A stretch of DNA of 64,000 nucleotides from NCBI GenBank assembly GCA_902778115.1, contig CACYWG010000003.1, positions 105,246 through 169,245 on the forward strand. Direction: 5' to 3'. The translations under genes and the position numbers were made by a program. Below are positions 51,937-62,304 of this stretch, piece by piece (the stretch's first letter is position 1; each line of letters opens with the position of its first letter). Under the pieces are notes generated by a model that saw only the letters and a list, made by a program, of their open reading frames with translations, had not been told where the DNA came from and searched no databases. This stretch comes from Oscillospiraceae bacterium (GTDB lineage Bacteria; Bacillota; Clostridia; Oscillospirales; Oscillospiraceae).

Positions 51937-52895
51937 TTCTTCGACCCCATTCTGATCCGCGGGTCAATGAACCCGTAGCTGATATCGACGAGGATACCGG
52001 CCAGAAGTCCGATGAACGTGTAGAAGATGGAGTCCACCATGAACACGTCGTAGTCGAACAGATTGATCGATTTGATGTAGAGCTGACCGACGCCGGGGAT
52101 GGCGAAGATCTGCTCGATGATCATGGAGCCGCCCAGGATGCCGATGAAGGTACCGATGATCATCGGCAGGATCGGCACCATCGCGTTTTTCAGCGCGTGG
52201 CGGGAGGTCGCCTGCGCGCGGGTCAGGCCCTTGGTGCGCGCCAGCAGCATGTAGTCCGAGGTCAGCGTCTCGGTCAGCTCGGCACGGGTGAAACGCGTCA
52301 GGCCGGCGATCTGGCTGAAGGACAGGGCGAGGATCGGCAGGATCATGCTGATGAACATCTTCTTCGTCCACCAGCTGCCGCCCGCATCCGCCAGGGAGTA
52401 GACGGTCAGAGGCAGCCAGTTGAGCTTGAAATAGAAGATGTACTGCACCAGGAAGGCGTACACATAGCTCGGCACGGATACGAACACCATGACCGAGGTG
52501 CTGATCACCTGGTCCTGCCATTTGTTCTTTTTGATGGCGGCATAAATGCCGAAGAGGATGCCGAGAGGAACCGAAAGGATAAAGGAATACAGATTGACCA
52601 GGACTGTCGGCAGCAGGCGGCTGGTCAGCACCTCAAAGGCGGGCGCGCGGAACTGGATATACCAGCTCGTGCCGAAATCCCCCTTCGTGAAGATGTTTTT
52701 CAGATAGATCCAGTACTGCACCAGCAGCGGCTTGTTGTATCCCAGCGCCTCAAAGCGGGCCGTGATGACCGCCTGCAGGTTCTTGTCCTGCGGCAGCTCC
52801 CTCGGGAGCAGTCGGATGAGCAGGAAGCACATCGTCATGATCACGAAAAACGTGAAGATCATCAAGAGCAGTCTCTTGATTATGTACTTGGTCAT
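51933..52895 (-). CDS. oppB: Oligopeptide ABC transporter permease OppB
   Basis: 320 residues, usual length. The N-terminus MTKYIIKRLLLMIFTFFVIMTMCFLLIRLLP is the typical first helix, cut here by no insertion. Five more helices follow, with the coupling motif LARTKGLTRAQATSRHALKN and the C-terminal YGFIDPRIR tail. It pairs with the enlarged OppC. AAGGAG lies 8 nt before the ATG. A long hairpin lies between it and oppA. Confidence 0.94.
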   Translation of the reverse strand: MTKYIIKRLLLMIFTFFVIMTMCFLLIRLLPRELPQDKNLQAVITARFEALGYNKPLLVQYWIYLKNIFTKGDFGTSWYIQFRAPAFEVLTSRLLPTVLVNLYSFILSVPLGILFGIYAAIKKNKWQDQVISTSVMVFVSVPSYVYAFLVQYIFYFKLNWLPLTVYSLADAGGSWWTKKMFISMILPILALSFSQIAGLTRFTRAELTETLTSDYMLLARTKGLTRAQATSRHALKNAMVPILPMIIGTFIGILGGSMIIEQIFAIPGVGQLYIKSINLFDYDVFMVDSIFYTFIGLLAGILVDISYGFIDPRIRMGSKK

Positions 52896-52923
52896 GGCCT
52901 CGTCTCCTTATGCTTGTTAAATT

Positions 52924-52950
52924 CCCTTGCAAAATGAATGTTCGCAAGGG
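52924..52950. other. Small hairpin before oppB
   Basis: CCCTTGC pairs with GCAAGGG over a 13-nt loop, 29 nt upstream of the oppB start on the leftward mRNA. Confidence 0.5.
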
Positions 52951-52992
52951 AGAGTCTGTTGCGATTGCGCATATTCTGCGCCTGCCCCGGTC

Positions 52993-53041
52993 TAAGCCTT
53001 GATGCCATCCGCCGCTGTGCGGCGGATGGCATCAAGGCTTA
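52993..53041. other. Perfect 22-bp-stem palindrome between oppA and oppB (second operon)
   Basis: A 49-nt hairpin with 22 matched pairs and a CTGTG loop (core GCCATCCGCCG with CGGCGGATGGC). It stands in the 236-nt gap between oppA (ends 53132) and oppB (starts 52895), with no T-run. It probably protects the oppA mRNA or lowers read-through to the permease genes. Nothing else is seen in the gap. Confidence 0.85.
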
Positions 53042-53131
53042 TCTGGGGCTACAGATGCATACAGCGGGGGAAGTTTGTATGCCTCCCCCGCCATATATGT
53101 GCTTAAGTCTTCTGAAAAATCCGACCGAGAA

Positions 53132-55609
53132 TTACTCGTAGTGGAGCTCGCCGCCCTGAGAGGCAACGAAGTCAGCCCACTCGGCGTCGTTGTAGTTGTA
53201 CTTCATCAGACGCAGGCCGCCGAAGTCGTACATGATGTTGTACTCTTCGGTGTAGTAGCTGTTCTTGAAGCTCAGCAGCTCGCAGGCGGTGGAACCGGCC
53301 AGCGGGATGCGGTAGTACTTCGCCAGGTAGAGCTCTTCCATCTGAGACAGGACGTCCAGCTTGGTGTCGAAATCAGCGGAGGCATAGGGGCCGGAGCCGA
53401 CCAGAGCGCCGGACCAGGCCTGCCAGCTCATCGAGACGGGCTGGCCGTCGATCTCGATGGTCAGCTGCTCGGTGGTCGGATCCCAGTCAGCCGCTTCGTT
53501 GATGTCGTACTGGTCGGGATCGCAGTAGACCTGCAGGTTGCGGAACGGATAGAAGGCAGCGCCGCCCCATGCGCCGTAGCCGATGGCGAACTCGCCGGCG
53601 GGAACAGCGGCATAGCGGTTGTCGATGTTGCCGACAGCCTCGAGGGTGACGGTGCCGAAGCCGGAGCCTTCCACTGCGGCGTTGATGAACTCGTTCATCA
53701 GAGCCATCTGGTTGTTGTCAGCGGAATCCAGGGCGCCCTTCTTGTAGCCGACGCGGATGACGATGGGATCGCCCTCTTTGTAGAGGCCGGCCTCAACGAG
53801 CTCGCCGCAGGCGGTCTTCATCAGGTTCTTGGCCTCGGTGAGGTTGTAGCCGTTGATGGAGTCGTGGGCTTCCTTCAGCGTGGCATAGGCCTTGCCTTCG
53901 CCGTACTCAACGCCGTACAGGTTGACGATGGCCTGCATCGCCTGGTCGGAGTTGCGGTAGGAGGAAGTGGGATCGTTGTAGATGTCGTAGAAGTAGAGGC
54001 TGTTGAGCAGGGAGAACGCGGGCTTGTAGCCGGAGGTCGCGGTGACCCACTTGGCGCGGTCGATGCTCAGGGAGAAGGCCTTGCGGAAGTTGGTGTTGGA
54101 CAGGACCACGGAGTTGGTGTTGCCCTTGGACTCATCCATCGCCTTGAGCATATCAACGTTGGTGTTGAAGAAGAAGGACATGGTGTAGGTCTCGTCGACC
54201 TTGTAGAGCTGATCGGAGGCAGCGTAAGTGACGAGCTCTTCAGCGTTGGGGCTCCAGGTGGACAGCTCGCCCTTCAGGAAGGCCTGCTTGGCGGCGTTGT
54301 CGTCCATGACGTCGATCACGACGCGGGTGGTCTGATACTGCTGCTTCTTCTCGCCGTCGACCTCGAAGTTGGTGTAAGAGACGAGGTTGCCGTTGCCGTC
54401 ATCTTCCCAGCCGTACCAGTTGGGGTTCTGCACGAAGACCATCTGCTTGTCGGCCTGCATGGACTCGAGCATGTAGGGGCCGTAGGCCATGGTGGTCTCG
54501 GGAGAGGTGCCGTAGTTGGTGGTCACGAGCTCGCCGGAGGTGTCCTTGCCGGCCTCGTAGAGATCCTTGTACACCAGCCAGGTGCTGGTCAGGGAGGTCA
54601 GGAAGTAGTTGAAGTCGATGTGGGTCTGGTTGACGTAGACGATGGTGTAGTCGTCGACCTTGTAGCAGCCGACCGTGTCGAAGGGCACGCCTTCTTCATA
54701 GGTCTTCGCGACAAAGAGGTACTCGGGAGCGTAGCTCTCGTACGGGCCGCCGGGGGCGAAGTACTCGTACAGGGAAGCACCGGTGAACTGGTCTTCGCCG
54801 GCGCCGTCAGCGCTGTAAGCGACCTCGTCCAGGACGGAGACGTACTGCGGGACTTCGTTGCCTTCGGCGTCGACGTAGCCCTCAGCGCCCCAGAAGCCCC
54901 AGGTATCGACAAAGAGGTCTTCCACTGCGCCGTTTTCCAGGTAAGCGCTGGTCTCGACACCGATGGGCAGGTAGGCCGTGGAGCCCTGGTAGTAGTAGGC
55001 GGCGCCGCCGGCAACGGCGGACTCACCGGCCACGTAGAGGTTGGCACGGTAGTTGTGCATCTCGGGAGCGAGCAGCTGCTGCATGGAGTAGATGTAGTCG
55101 TCGGCGGTGATGGCTTCGCCGTTCTGCCACTTGGCGTCCGGGTTCAGCTTGATCTCGAAGACGTAGCCGTCGGTCACGTCGGCAGCCTCGACACCCTCAG
55201 GCAGAACGACCGCATACTTGGTCAGGTCTTCCTGGTGGGTGGCCGTCACGTCGTTGACCTCGGTAGCCATCTCATAGACCCACTGGTACACGCCGTTCTC
55301 GGAGTCGAGAATGGACATGGTGACGAAGGGGCTGGTGATGTAGCTGTTCACAGCGTCATCGGCGTTGGTCTCCCAGGTGTGGGGGTTCCAGTTGTTGCCC
55401 AGGGAGCTGCTGTAGGTGTTATAGGTATAGCTCGCGGGCTCTGCGGGCGCCTCGGCAGGAGTCTCGGCGGGCGCTTCTGCGGGAGCCTCGGTGGGCTGCT
55501 CGGCGGGCGGGTTCACGGTCGCCGGGGCGTCGGAGCCGCAGGCAGCCAGAGCGAACACCATGGCCAGAGCCAGCACGAGGGCCAGAAGCTTGGACAGATT
55601 CTTGCTCAT
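53132..55609 (-). CDS. oppA: Peptide-binding lipoprotein OppA (SBP family 5), second system
   Basis: 825 residues, larger than the first OppA (691). The lipoprotein signal ends LAAC (Cys about 23), followed by an APAE/TPAE linker (about 30-52). The body is a family-5 binding protein (WNPHTWETNADDAV near the start, then KLNPDAKWQNGEAITADDYI). It would bind larger peptides for the enlarged permease. AGGAGG lies 10 nt before the ATG. The C-terminus KYNYNDAEWADFVASQ lacks special features. First gene of the operon. Confidence 0.93.
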   Translation of the reverse strand: MSKNLSKLLALVLALAMVFALAACGSDAPATVNPPAEQPTEAPAEAPAETPAEAPAEPASYTYNTYSSSLGNNWNPHTWETNADDAVNSYITSPFVTMSILDSENGVYQWVYEMATEVNDVTATHQEDLTKYAVVLPEGVEAADVTDGYVFEIKLNPDAKWQNGEAITADDYIYSMQQLLAPEMHNYRANLYVAGESAVAGGAAYYYQGSTAYLPIGVETSAYLENGAVEDLFVDTWGFWGAEGYVDAEGNEVPQYVSVLDEVAYSADGAGEDQFTGASLYEYFAPGGPYESYAPEYLFVAKTYEEGVPFDTVGCYKVDDYTIVYVNQTHIDFNYFLTSLTSTWLVYKDLYEAGKDTSGELVTTNYGTSPETTMAYGPYMLESMQADKQMVFVQNPNWYGWEDDGNGNLVSYTNFEVDGEKKQQYQTTRVVIDVMDDNAAKQAFLKGELSTWSPNAEELVTYAASDQLYKVDETYTMSFFFNTNVDMLKAMDESKGNTNSVVLSNTNFRKAFSLSIDRAKWVTATSGYKPAFSLLNSLYFYDIYNDPTSSYRNSDQAMQAIVNLYGVEYGEGKAYATLKEAHDSINGYNLTEAKNLMKTACGELVEAGLYKEGDPIVIRVGYKKGALDSADNNQMALMNEFINAAVEGSGFGTVTLEAVGNIDNRYAAVPAGEFAIGYGAWGGAAFYPFRNLQVYCDPDQYDINEAADWDPTTEQLTIEIDGQPVSMSWQAWSGALVGSGPYASADFDTKLDVLSQMEELYLAKYYRIPLAGSTACELLSFKNSYYTEEYNIMYDFGGLRLMKYNYNDAEWADFVASQGGELHYE

Positions 55610-55673
55610 TTTTTCATTTCCTCCTATTAAAATTTTATTAAACGCACGTCATGTACGGATAATAAACAAAGGG

Positions 55674-55699
55674 GTTTTCCCTCATCGGCGAGGGAAAAC
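55674..55699. other. Leader hairpin of the second oppA
   Basis: GTTTTCCCTC (55674-55683) pairs perfectly with GAGGGAAAAC (55690-55699). It is in the roughly 140-nt leader between the promoter and oppA, and could stabilise the mRNA. Confidence 0.55.
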
Positions 55700-55754
55700 A
55701 ATACGCTCGCTCTTGTCATCAATCTGCAAGAGATTCAACCATTTGTTGAAATAA

Positions 55755-55783
55755 ATATTACCATATTATGAATTCAATATCAA
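55755..55783 (-). promoter_or_regulatory. Promoter for the second opp operon
   Basis: On the minus strand TTGATA (55783-55778) and TAATAT (55760-55755) are 17 bp apart, in an A/T-rich stretch. The leader is about 140 nt. Confidence 0.62.
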
Positions 55784-55829
55784 GCAAGAATTGCCCCTTT
55801 TCATTTTATACAGCCCGATATTATGCAAG

Positions 55830-55857
55830 CTGCCCGGATGAACCGGGCAGATTTTTG
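55830..55857 (+). terminator. Terminator-like hairpin in the oppA-SDR gap
   Basis: CTGCCCGG/CCGGGCAG around ATGAA, then ATTTTTGT. The T-run is on the plus strand although no rightward gene precedes it; it may insulate the leftward SDR gene from the opp promoter. The 55610-55977 gap holds no gene. Confidence 0.65.
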
Positions 55858-55977
55858 TAGATTCTTGTTAAATTTATACGGCTCAAACTATGCAAAACAC
55901 CGAAAGAGCCGGCGGGATATTCAGAATAATTTTTATATATTCATTTTTCGACTGGAAATTTTTCCGTTTTTTGGGCA

Positions 55978-56718
55978 TTATCCGATAAAAAATCCGCCGT
56001 CGCACTGCAGGACCTGGCCGGTGGTATAGCTGGCGTCCTCCGCCAGATACAGCACCGAGCGCGCGATCTCCTCGGGCCTGCCGAGCCTGCCCATCGGGAT
56101 CGTCTCCTGCGCCAGGGCGTCCAGGGTCTCGCGGCCGAGCACCTGCACCATATCGGTGTCGATGACGCCGGGTGCCACGCAGTTGACGCGGATGCCGCTG
56201 GGCGCCAGCTCCGCGGCCAGCGAGCGGCTCAGGCCGATGATGGCGTGCTTGGTGGCGGCGTAGGCCGTCTCACAGGAGGCGCCGTGCGAGCCCCAGATGG
56301 AGCTGACGAAGATCATGCAGCCGCTGTGCTCGTGCAGCATGTGCGGGAGTACGGCCTGGGCGCAGTGGAAGGCGCCGTTGAGGTTCACGTCGAAGATGCG
56401 CTTCCACCAGTCCGGGCTGATGTCCTGGAACAGATGCTGCTCGGCGACGCCCGCGTTCGAGACCAGCAGCGTCACCGGCCCGAGCTCCCGCTCGATGCGC
56501 GCGACCATGGCCATCACCGCCTCTCGGTCGGCTACGTCCGCCTGCTGGGTGATGACGCGGCAGCCCTCGGCCCGCAGGGTCTCCGCCAGAGCTTCCGCCG
56601 CATCCTCGCGTTCGATATAATTGATGCACACGGCGTAGCCCGCCCGGGCGAGGGCCGCGGCCGTCGCCGCGCCGATGCCCCGGGAGGAGCCGGTGACCAG
56701 AGCGACTTTATGATCCAT
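55978..56718 (-). CDS. SDR-family oxidoreductase (FabG-like)
   Basis: 246 residues. The cofactor loop is TGSSRGIGAAT (residues 9-19), LVSNAG is the NNAG-type motif, the catalytic Ser is in FVSSIWG, and YAATKHAIIG holds the Tyr-x3-Lys. The end VLQCDGGFFIG is usual. Such enzymes reduce 3-ketoacyl-ACP or other carbonyl compounds with NADPH. Since plsC lies next to it, a lipid role is possible, but no other fab genes are present. GAGG lies 8 nt before the ATG. It may be transcribed together with plsC, which ends 40 nt before it. Confidence 0.88.
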   Translation of the reverse strand: MDHKVALVTGSSRGIGAATAAALARAGYAVCINYIEREDAAEALAETLRAEGCRVITQQADVADREAVMAMVARIERELGPVTLLVSNAGVAEQHLFQDISPDWWKRIFDVNLNGAFHCAQAVLPHMLHEHSGCMIFVSSIWGSHGASCETAYAATKHAIIGLSRSLAAELAPSGIRVNCVAPGVIDTDMVQVLGRETLDALAQETIPMGRLGRPEEIARSVLYLAEDASYTTGQVLQCDGGFFIG

Positions 56719-56734
56719 GTCCGTTTCCTCTTTT

Positions 56735-56759
56735 CATTCCGAATTCCGAATTCCGAATT
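56735..56759 (-). repeat. AATTCGG tandem heptamers at the plsC stop codon
   Basis: Three exact AATTCGG units then AATG on the minus strand; the TAA stop of plsC overlaps the first. Same repeat as after mazF (43531-43562). Confidence 0.8.
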
Positions 56760-57573
56760 ATCCTTCCGTCTCGTCGAGCCGCGCCTGGATCAGGCGCTTT
56801 GCCTCCCCGGCCAGGTCGTTCGTGCTCATGGCCTTGACGCGATCGGCGTCGATGACCTCCAGAATGTCCAGATACACCGGGGTTTTCCAGAAAAAGAAGC
56901 ACTTTTTGACCTTTTCCGTGCCGCGCGAGCAGGCCACGACCACCGGCACGCCCGCCTTCTGCGCGATCTTGAAGGAGCCGGCGTGGAAGGGCAGAAGCTG
57001 ACCCGTCCGGCTGCGGGTGCCCTCGGGATAGATGCCGATATTGCACACGCCGCGCTTGAGATAGTCGGCGGCCATCAGGATGGTCTTGAGCGCCTCGCGG
57101 TTATTCTCCCGGTCGAGCGACAGGAAGCCCGCGCGCCGCCCCGTGATGCCGATGACGGGCAGGGCGAGGTTGGAGGGCTTGGAGACGAAGCTGATGTTAT
57201 ACTTGTCGAGATAGCCCATCACGACCGCCGGGTCGAACATCGAGCGGTGGTTGCAGACGAAGAGGAAGGGCCCCTCCGGCATCTGCTCCAGGCCGGACAG
57301 ATGCACGCGCACGCCCGCGTAGCCGCACAGCCAGCGCGCAGCGGACGCGCAGATCCAGCGGGAGAAGCTGTGCTGCTTTTCGATGCCCTCGCCGGGCGCG
57401 AGCTTCGGCAGCAGCATGCTGTTGACCGTGAAGGTCAGCACGAAGAGCAGATTGGCGGCCAGAAAGCTCAGCGCGAGGACGCCCAGCAGGCTCCACACGC
57501 TCAGTGAGCTTGCCAACGCAGCCCAGACCCCCGTCGCCGCCAGGGCGAGCAGCCATAAATACAGAAAAATCAA
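56758..57573 (-). CDS. plsC: 1-acyl-sn-glycerol-3-phosphate acyltransferase
   Basis: About 271 residues. N-terminal hydrophobic segments (about 1-50) are followed by the acyltransferase motifs: VCNHRSMFDPAV (H-x4-D, about 110-121), a FLSLDR motif II, and YPEGTRSRTG (motif III), then the PVVVAC motif IV. The enzyme adds the second acyl chain to make phosphatidic acid. A TTG start at 57573 is chosen because GGAGG lies 8 nt before it; the frame is open to 57660, but that part looks non-coding. It diverges from glpK, so glycerol use and lipid synthesis lie head to head. Confidence 0.9.
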   Translation of the reverse strand: MIFLYLWLLALAATGVWAALASSLSVWSLLGVLALSFLAANLLFVLTFTVNSMLLPKLAPGEGIEKQHSFSRWICASAARWLCGYAGVRVHLSGLEQMPEGPFLFVCNHRSMFDPAVVMGYLDKYNISFVSKPSNLALPVIGITGRRAGFLSLDRENNREALKTILMAADYLKRGVCNIGIYPEGTRSRTGQLLPFHAGSFKIAQKAGVPVVVACSRGTEKVKKCFFFWKTPVYLDILEVIDADRVKAMSTNDLAGEAKRLIQARLDETEG

Positions 57574-57770
57574 GGAGAAGTCCTCCTTCCCTGTGGTTTC
57601 CGCTCTATCATACCGCATCCCGCCGCTTTTTCCAAGTGCTTTTTGGGCAAGTCCGCCCAAATCCTCCCGGACGAATTGTGCGCTCTTGCCCTTGAATTTT
57701 CCGCCGCTTGATGATAGAGTATTTTGTATAATAGGAAATTATGCGTATCAAAGATAAAGGAGTAAGGAAC

Positions 57771-59264
<1,494 letters not shown>

Positions 59265-59270
59265 TTCTTC

Positions 59271-59298
59271 AAACAGGCAGCTTTCGCTGCCTGTTTGA
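59271..59298. terminator. Hairpin after glpK
   Basis: CAAACAGGCAGC pairs perfectly with GCTGCCTGTTTG around TTTC, 7 nt after the glpK stop. There is no T-run. Confidence 0.65.
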
Positions 59299-59315
59299 GG
59301 GGCTGCAGCCCTCTG

Positions 59316-59520
59316 CGCGCACTTCGTCAAACGAAATTCGCTCCAGTCCGCTTCCCCGGTTTCGAAGTGCCGGGAAAGCTTCCTATCCGCTCCTTCCGTT
59401 CTCCTCTCAAATTCAAAGCAAAATGGCTTTGAATTTGAAAAGGACGAGCAGCGGAGTGAGCGAGCTTTCGTGATTCGCACGGAAGCGAGACGATACGGAG
59501 CTTGTGAGGACGTCGTTCGC
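59316..59520. repeat. About 205-bp imperfect palindrome with conserved arms and a central hairpin
   Basis: The centre is a perfect 13-bp stem (TCAAATTCAAAGC, 59407-59419, with 59426-59438) and a 6-nt loop. The outer arms are also related. The right arm's complement has GAAAGCTCGCTC then CCGCTGCTCGTCC; the left arm has GAAAGCTTCC then CCGCTCCTTCCG. The right arm recurs at 62554-62619 with a different hairpin. The element fills most of the gap between glpK and the HAD gene; I see no gene in it. Confidence 0.65.
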
Positions 59521-59646
59521 ACACTGGCGGGCTGAGAAGTGTGTTTTCCGAGGCGCATGTCCCCGGAAAACACGATTGGATCTCTTTTTTCGCTGCGGCG
59601 AAAAAACTCTGCGAGGCTTTTTATCAAAACTGACAGGAGAAAGAGA

Positions 59647-60462
59647 ATGGACTACACCAAACTGAAAGACTGCGAGCTGTTCCTCTTCGACATGGACGGC
59701 ACGCTTTATCTGGGCGACGAGGTCTATGACGGCGCGATCGCGCTGATGGAGGATCTGCCGCGCCTGGGCAAGAAATACATCTACCTGACCAACAACTCCT
59801 CCCGCGCCGGCGAGGACTACATCACCCGCCTGCGCCGTCTGGGCTTCCCCTGCGAGGCGGAGAACGTCTTCACCTCCGGCATGGCCACCGGCCTCTACCT
59901 CAACCAGCGCTATCCCGGCGCGAGCGTCTATCTCGCCGGCACGAAGGCCTTCTACCGCGAGCTCGTCAGCTACGGCGTGAAGCTCGTCAACGACGACCTG
60001 GGCCATACCGAGGCGGAGGACGTGGACGTGGTGGTGCAGGGCTTCGACACGGAGCTGGTGTATGAAAAGCTCGACCGCGCCGTGCATTACCTGCGCCGCG
60101 GCTCCGTCTTCATCGCCGCCAACCCCGACTGGGTCTGCCCGATGCCGCGCGGCGAGGTGCTGCCCGACTGCGGCAGCATCTGCGCGCTGCTGACCGCCTC
60201 CTCCGGCGTCAAGCCCGAGTTCATCGGCAAGCCCAACCGCAACATGATCGACGTGATCTCTGCCATGACCGGCATCCCCAACGAGAAGATCTGCGCCGTG
60301 GGCGACCGGCTCTATACCGATATCGCCGTGGCCCAGAACGCGGGCAGCGTCTCGGTGCTGGTGCTCTCGGGCGAGACGAGTCAGGAGATGGTCGACGCTG
60401 CCGAGCGGCAGCCGGACTACATCCTCCCCAGCGTCAAGGAGCTGCACGAAGTTTTGAAATAA
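59647..60462 (+). CDS. HAD-IIA family phosphatase (NagD/p-nitrophenylphosphatase type)
   Basis: 271 residues. Motif I is LFLFDMDGTLYLGDEV with the catalytic Asp pair, motif II LTNNSSR, the motif III Lys lies in FIGKPNRNMID, and motif IV is VGDRLYTDIAVAQNAG. The large C2a cap lies between motifs II and III, which places it in subclass IIA. Such enzymes hydrolyse sugar phosphates, nucleoside phosphates or glycerol/glycolate phosphates. Its place after glpK hints at a glycerol-phosphate type substrate, but this is weak. AGGAG lies 6-7 nt before the ATG. Longer upstream starts would run into the repeat. Confidence 0.92.
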   Translation: MDYTKLKDCELFLFDMDGTLYLGDEVYDGAIALMEDLPRLGKKYIYLTNNSSRAGEDYITRLRRLGFPCEAENVFTSGMATGLYLNQRYPGASVYLAGTKAFYRELVSYGVKLVNDDLGHTEAEDVDVVVQGFDTELVYEKLDRAVHYLRRGSVFIAANPDWVCPMPRGEVLPDCGSICALLTASSGVKPEFIGKPNRNMIDVISAMTGIPNEKICAVGDRLYTDIAVAQNAGSVSVLVLSGETSQEMVDAAERQPDYILPSVKELHEVLK

Positions 60463-60470
60463 TGCAAAAA

Positions 60471-60495
60471 CGGCGGGAGCGCACAGCTCCCGCCG
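60471..60495. terminator. Hairpin between the HAD and PMT genes
   Basis: CGGCGGGAGC pairs with GCTCCCGCCG around GCACA. Without a T-run it may be an attenuator in a two-gene unit. Confidence 0.5.
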
Positions 60496-60510
60496 AGATT
60501 GGATCTGCCT

Positions 60511-62304
60511 ATGAAAGCCACTTATCTGCTGCCCATCGCGCTGACGGTGCTGATCGTGATCTTCTTTGCGGGCCTGCCCGCGCTGCAGGTCTGCCCGCCG
60601 CCGAAAAGAATCGCGGACGACAGGCGCGGCTGGCGCAGCCACTGGTTCATCCTGGCGCTGACGCTGGTGTACACTCTCGTCGCCTTCGTCAATCTGGGCG
60701 ATACCCGCGCCCCGCAGAGCTTCCGCCAGCTTGACAACGAATACGCGGACATCGAGCTGGCCAATCCCTCCCCGATCGGCCGCGTGATGCTCTATACCGG
60801 CATCGTGCAGGGCAGCTATACGCTGCAGTTCTCCCCGGACGGAGAGACCTGGATCCCCGCCGCCAACTACGAGCAGGGCCACGCGTCGCTGCTCAAATGG
60901 GAGGAGCCGGAGCTTTTCGCCGTGCCGGAGGGCGACGTGCGCACGGTGCGCGTCATCGGCTATGACGGCGCGGAGCTGGGCGAGGTCGCGCTCTTCTCCC
61001 CTTCCGGCGAGCGGCTGGAGATCAGCTGCGGCGTGACGGAATTTTGCGACGAGCAGGCGCTCGTGCCGGAGACGCCCTATTTCCTCAACTCCAGCTATTT
61101 TGACGAGATCTACCACGCCCGCACCGCCTGGGAGCATCTGCGGGGCATGTGGCCCTATGAGATCAGCCATCCGCCGCTCGGCAAGGAGATCCTCTCGCTG
61201 GGCATCCTGCTGTTCGGCATGACGCCCTTCGGCTGGCGCTTCATGGGCACGCTCTTCGGCGCGGCGATGCTGCCGCTCGTGTACTGGTTTGCCCGCAAGC
61301 TCTACGGCGGCAAGACGGTGCCCGCCTGCTGCGCGGCGCTGCTGGCGACCGACTTCATGCACTTTGCGCAGACGCGCATCGCCACCATCGACACCTACGG
61401 CGTGTTCTTCATCCTGCTGATGTACGGCTTTATGTACGACTATCTGCAGACGCGCAGCCGGAAGGCCCTGGTGCTCAGCGGCCTGTTCTTCGGCCTGGGC
61501 GCTGCGAGCAAGTGGACCTGCCTCTACGCGGGCGCCGGGCTCGGCGTGCTGTGGCTGGCCGACTGGATCCGTCAGGCGCGTGCCGCCGCCCCGGAAGGAA
61601 AAGCCCTGGGCGAGAAGCCGGCCGACGCGCAGCCCGGCCGCGCCTTCCTGCAAAACGTCGGCTGGTGCCTGATCTTCTTCGTGGCCGTGCCCGCGCTGAT
61701 CTATTACCTGTCTTATATTCCCTACGGCGCCGCCCGCGGGGCCGCGCCCTTCAGCCTGGACTACACGAAGATCGTCTGGAACAACCAGGTCTTCATGTTT
61801 ACCTATCACAAGGGCGTCAACGCCACGCACCCCTATTCCTCCCGCTGGTACCAGTGGATGCTGGACATCCGTCCGATCCTCTACTATCTCAAGCGCTTTG
61901 ACGACGGGCGGCGCTCCAGCTTTGGCGCCTGGCTCAACCCGCTGCTGTGCTGGGCGGGCCTGCTGAGCCTGTTTGTGCTGCTCTATATGGCGCTCGTCCG
62001 GCGCGACCGCAAGGCGGGTTTCCTGCTCTGGGGCTATCTGGCGCAGCTGCTGCCCTGGGTGCTCATCACCCGCACCACCTTCGAGTACCACTACTTCCCC
62101 AGCTCCGTGTTCCTGGTGCTGGCGCTGGGCTATGTGTTCGCGCTGATGCGCGACTGCGAAAAGGACTGGAAATGGCGGGTCTACGGCCTGTGCGGGCTGA
62201 GCGCGGCGCTGTTCGTGCTGTTCTATCCCGCGATCTCCGGCCTGCCGGTCAACAGCGAAACGGCGACGAAGTTTCTGAAATGGCTGCCCACCTGGCCGTT
62301 TTGA
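60511..62304 (+). CDS. PMT-family membrane glycosyltransferase (GT39-like)
   Basis: About 597 residues with eleven or more helices. Hallmarks are the first outer loop with FDEIYHARTAWE (acidic pair, about 190-201) and ISHPPLGKEILSLG, then helices and a TRIATIDTYG segment. The family uses a polyprenyl-phosphate mannose or glucose donor outside the membrane to glycosylate proteins or glycans. A soluble segment at about 55-180 (SPIGRVMLYTGIVQGSYTLQ region, discoidin-like beta domain) stands between helix 2 and the acidic loop. That is unusual for a simple PMT. The ribosome site before the ATG is weak, so translation may depend on the HAD gene upstream. Confidence 0.87.
   Translation: MKATYLLPIALTVLIVIFFAGLPALQVCPPPKRIADDRRGWRSHWFILALTLVYTLVAFVNLGDTRAPQSFRQLDNEYADIELANPSPIGRVMLYTGIVQGSYTLQFSPDGETWIPAANYEQGHASLLKWEEPELFAVPEGDVRTVRVIGYDGAELGEVALFSPSGERLEISCGVTEFCDEQALVPETPYFLNSSYFDEIYHARTAWEHLRGMWPYEISHPPLGKEILSLGILLFGMTPFGWRFMGTLFGAAMLPLVYWFARKLYGGKTVPACCAALLATDFMHFAQTRIATIDTYGVFFILLMYGFMYDYLQTRSRKALVLSGLFFGLGAASKWTCLYAGAGLGVLWLADWIRQARAAAPEGKALGEKPADAQPGRAFLQNVGWCLIFFVAVPALIYYLSYIPYGAARGAAPFSLDYTKIVWNNQVFMFTYHKGVNATHPYSSRWYQWMLDIRPILYYLKRFDDGRRSSFGAWLNPLLCWAGLLSLFVLLYMALVRRDRKAGFLLWGYLAQLLPWVLITRTTFEYHYFPSSVFLVLALGYVFALMRDCEKDWKWRVYGLCGLSAALFVLFYPAISGLPVNSETATKFLKWLPTWPF

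Noticed and set aside
48272..55630. Rightward frames of 727, 504 and 851 codons opposite the second opp operon
   Set aside because: Same shadow effect; the opp genes on the minus strand are certain.
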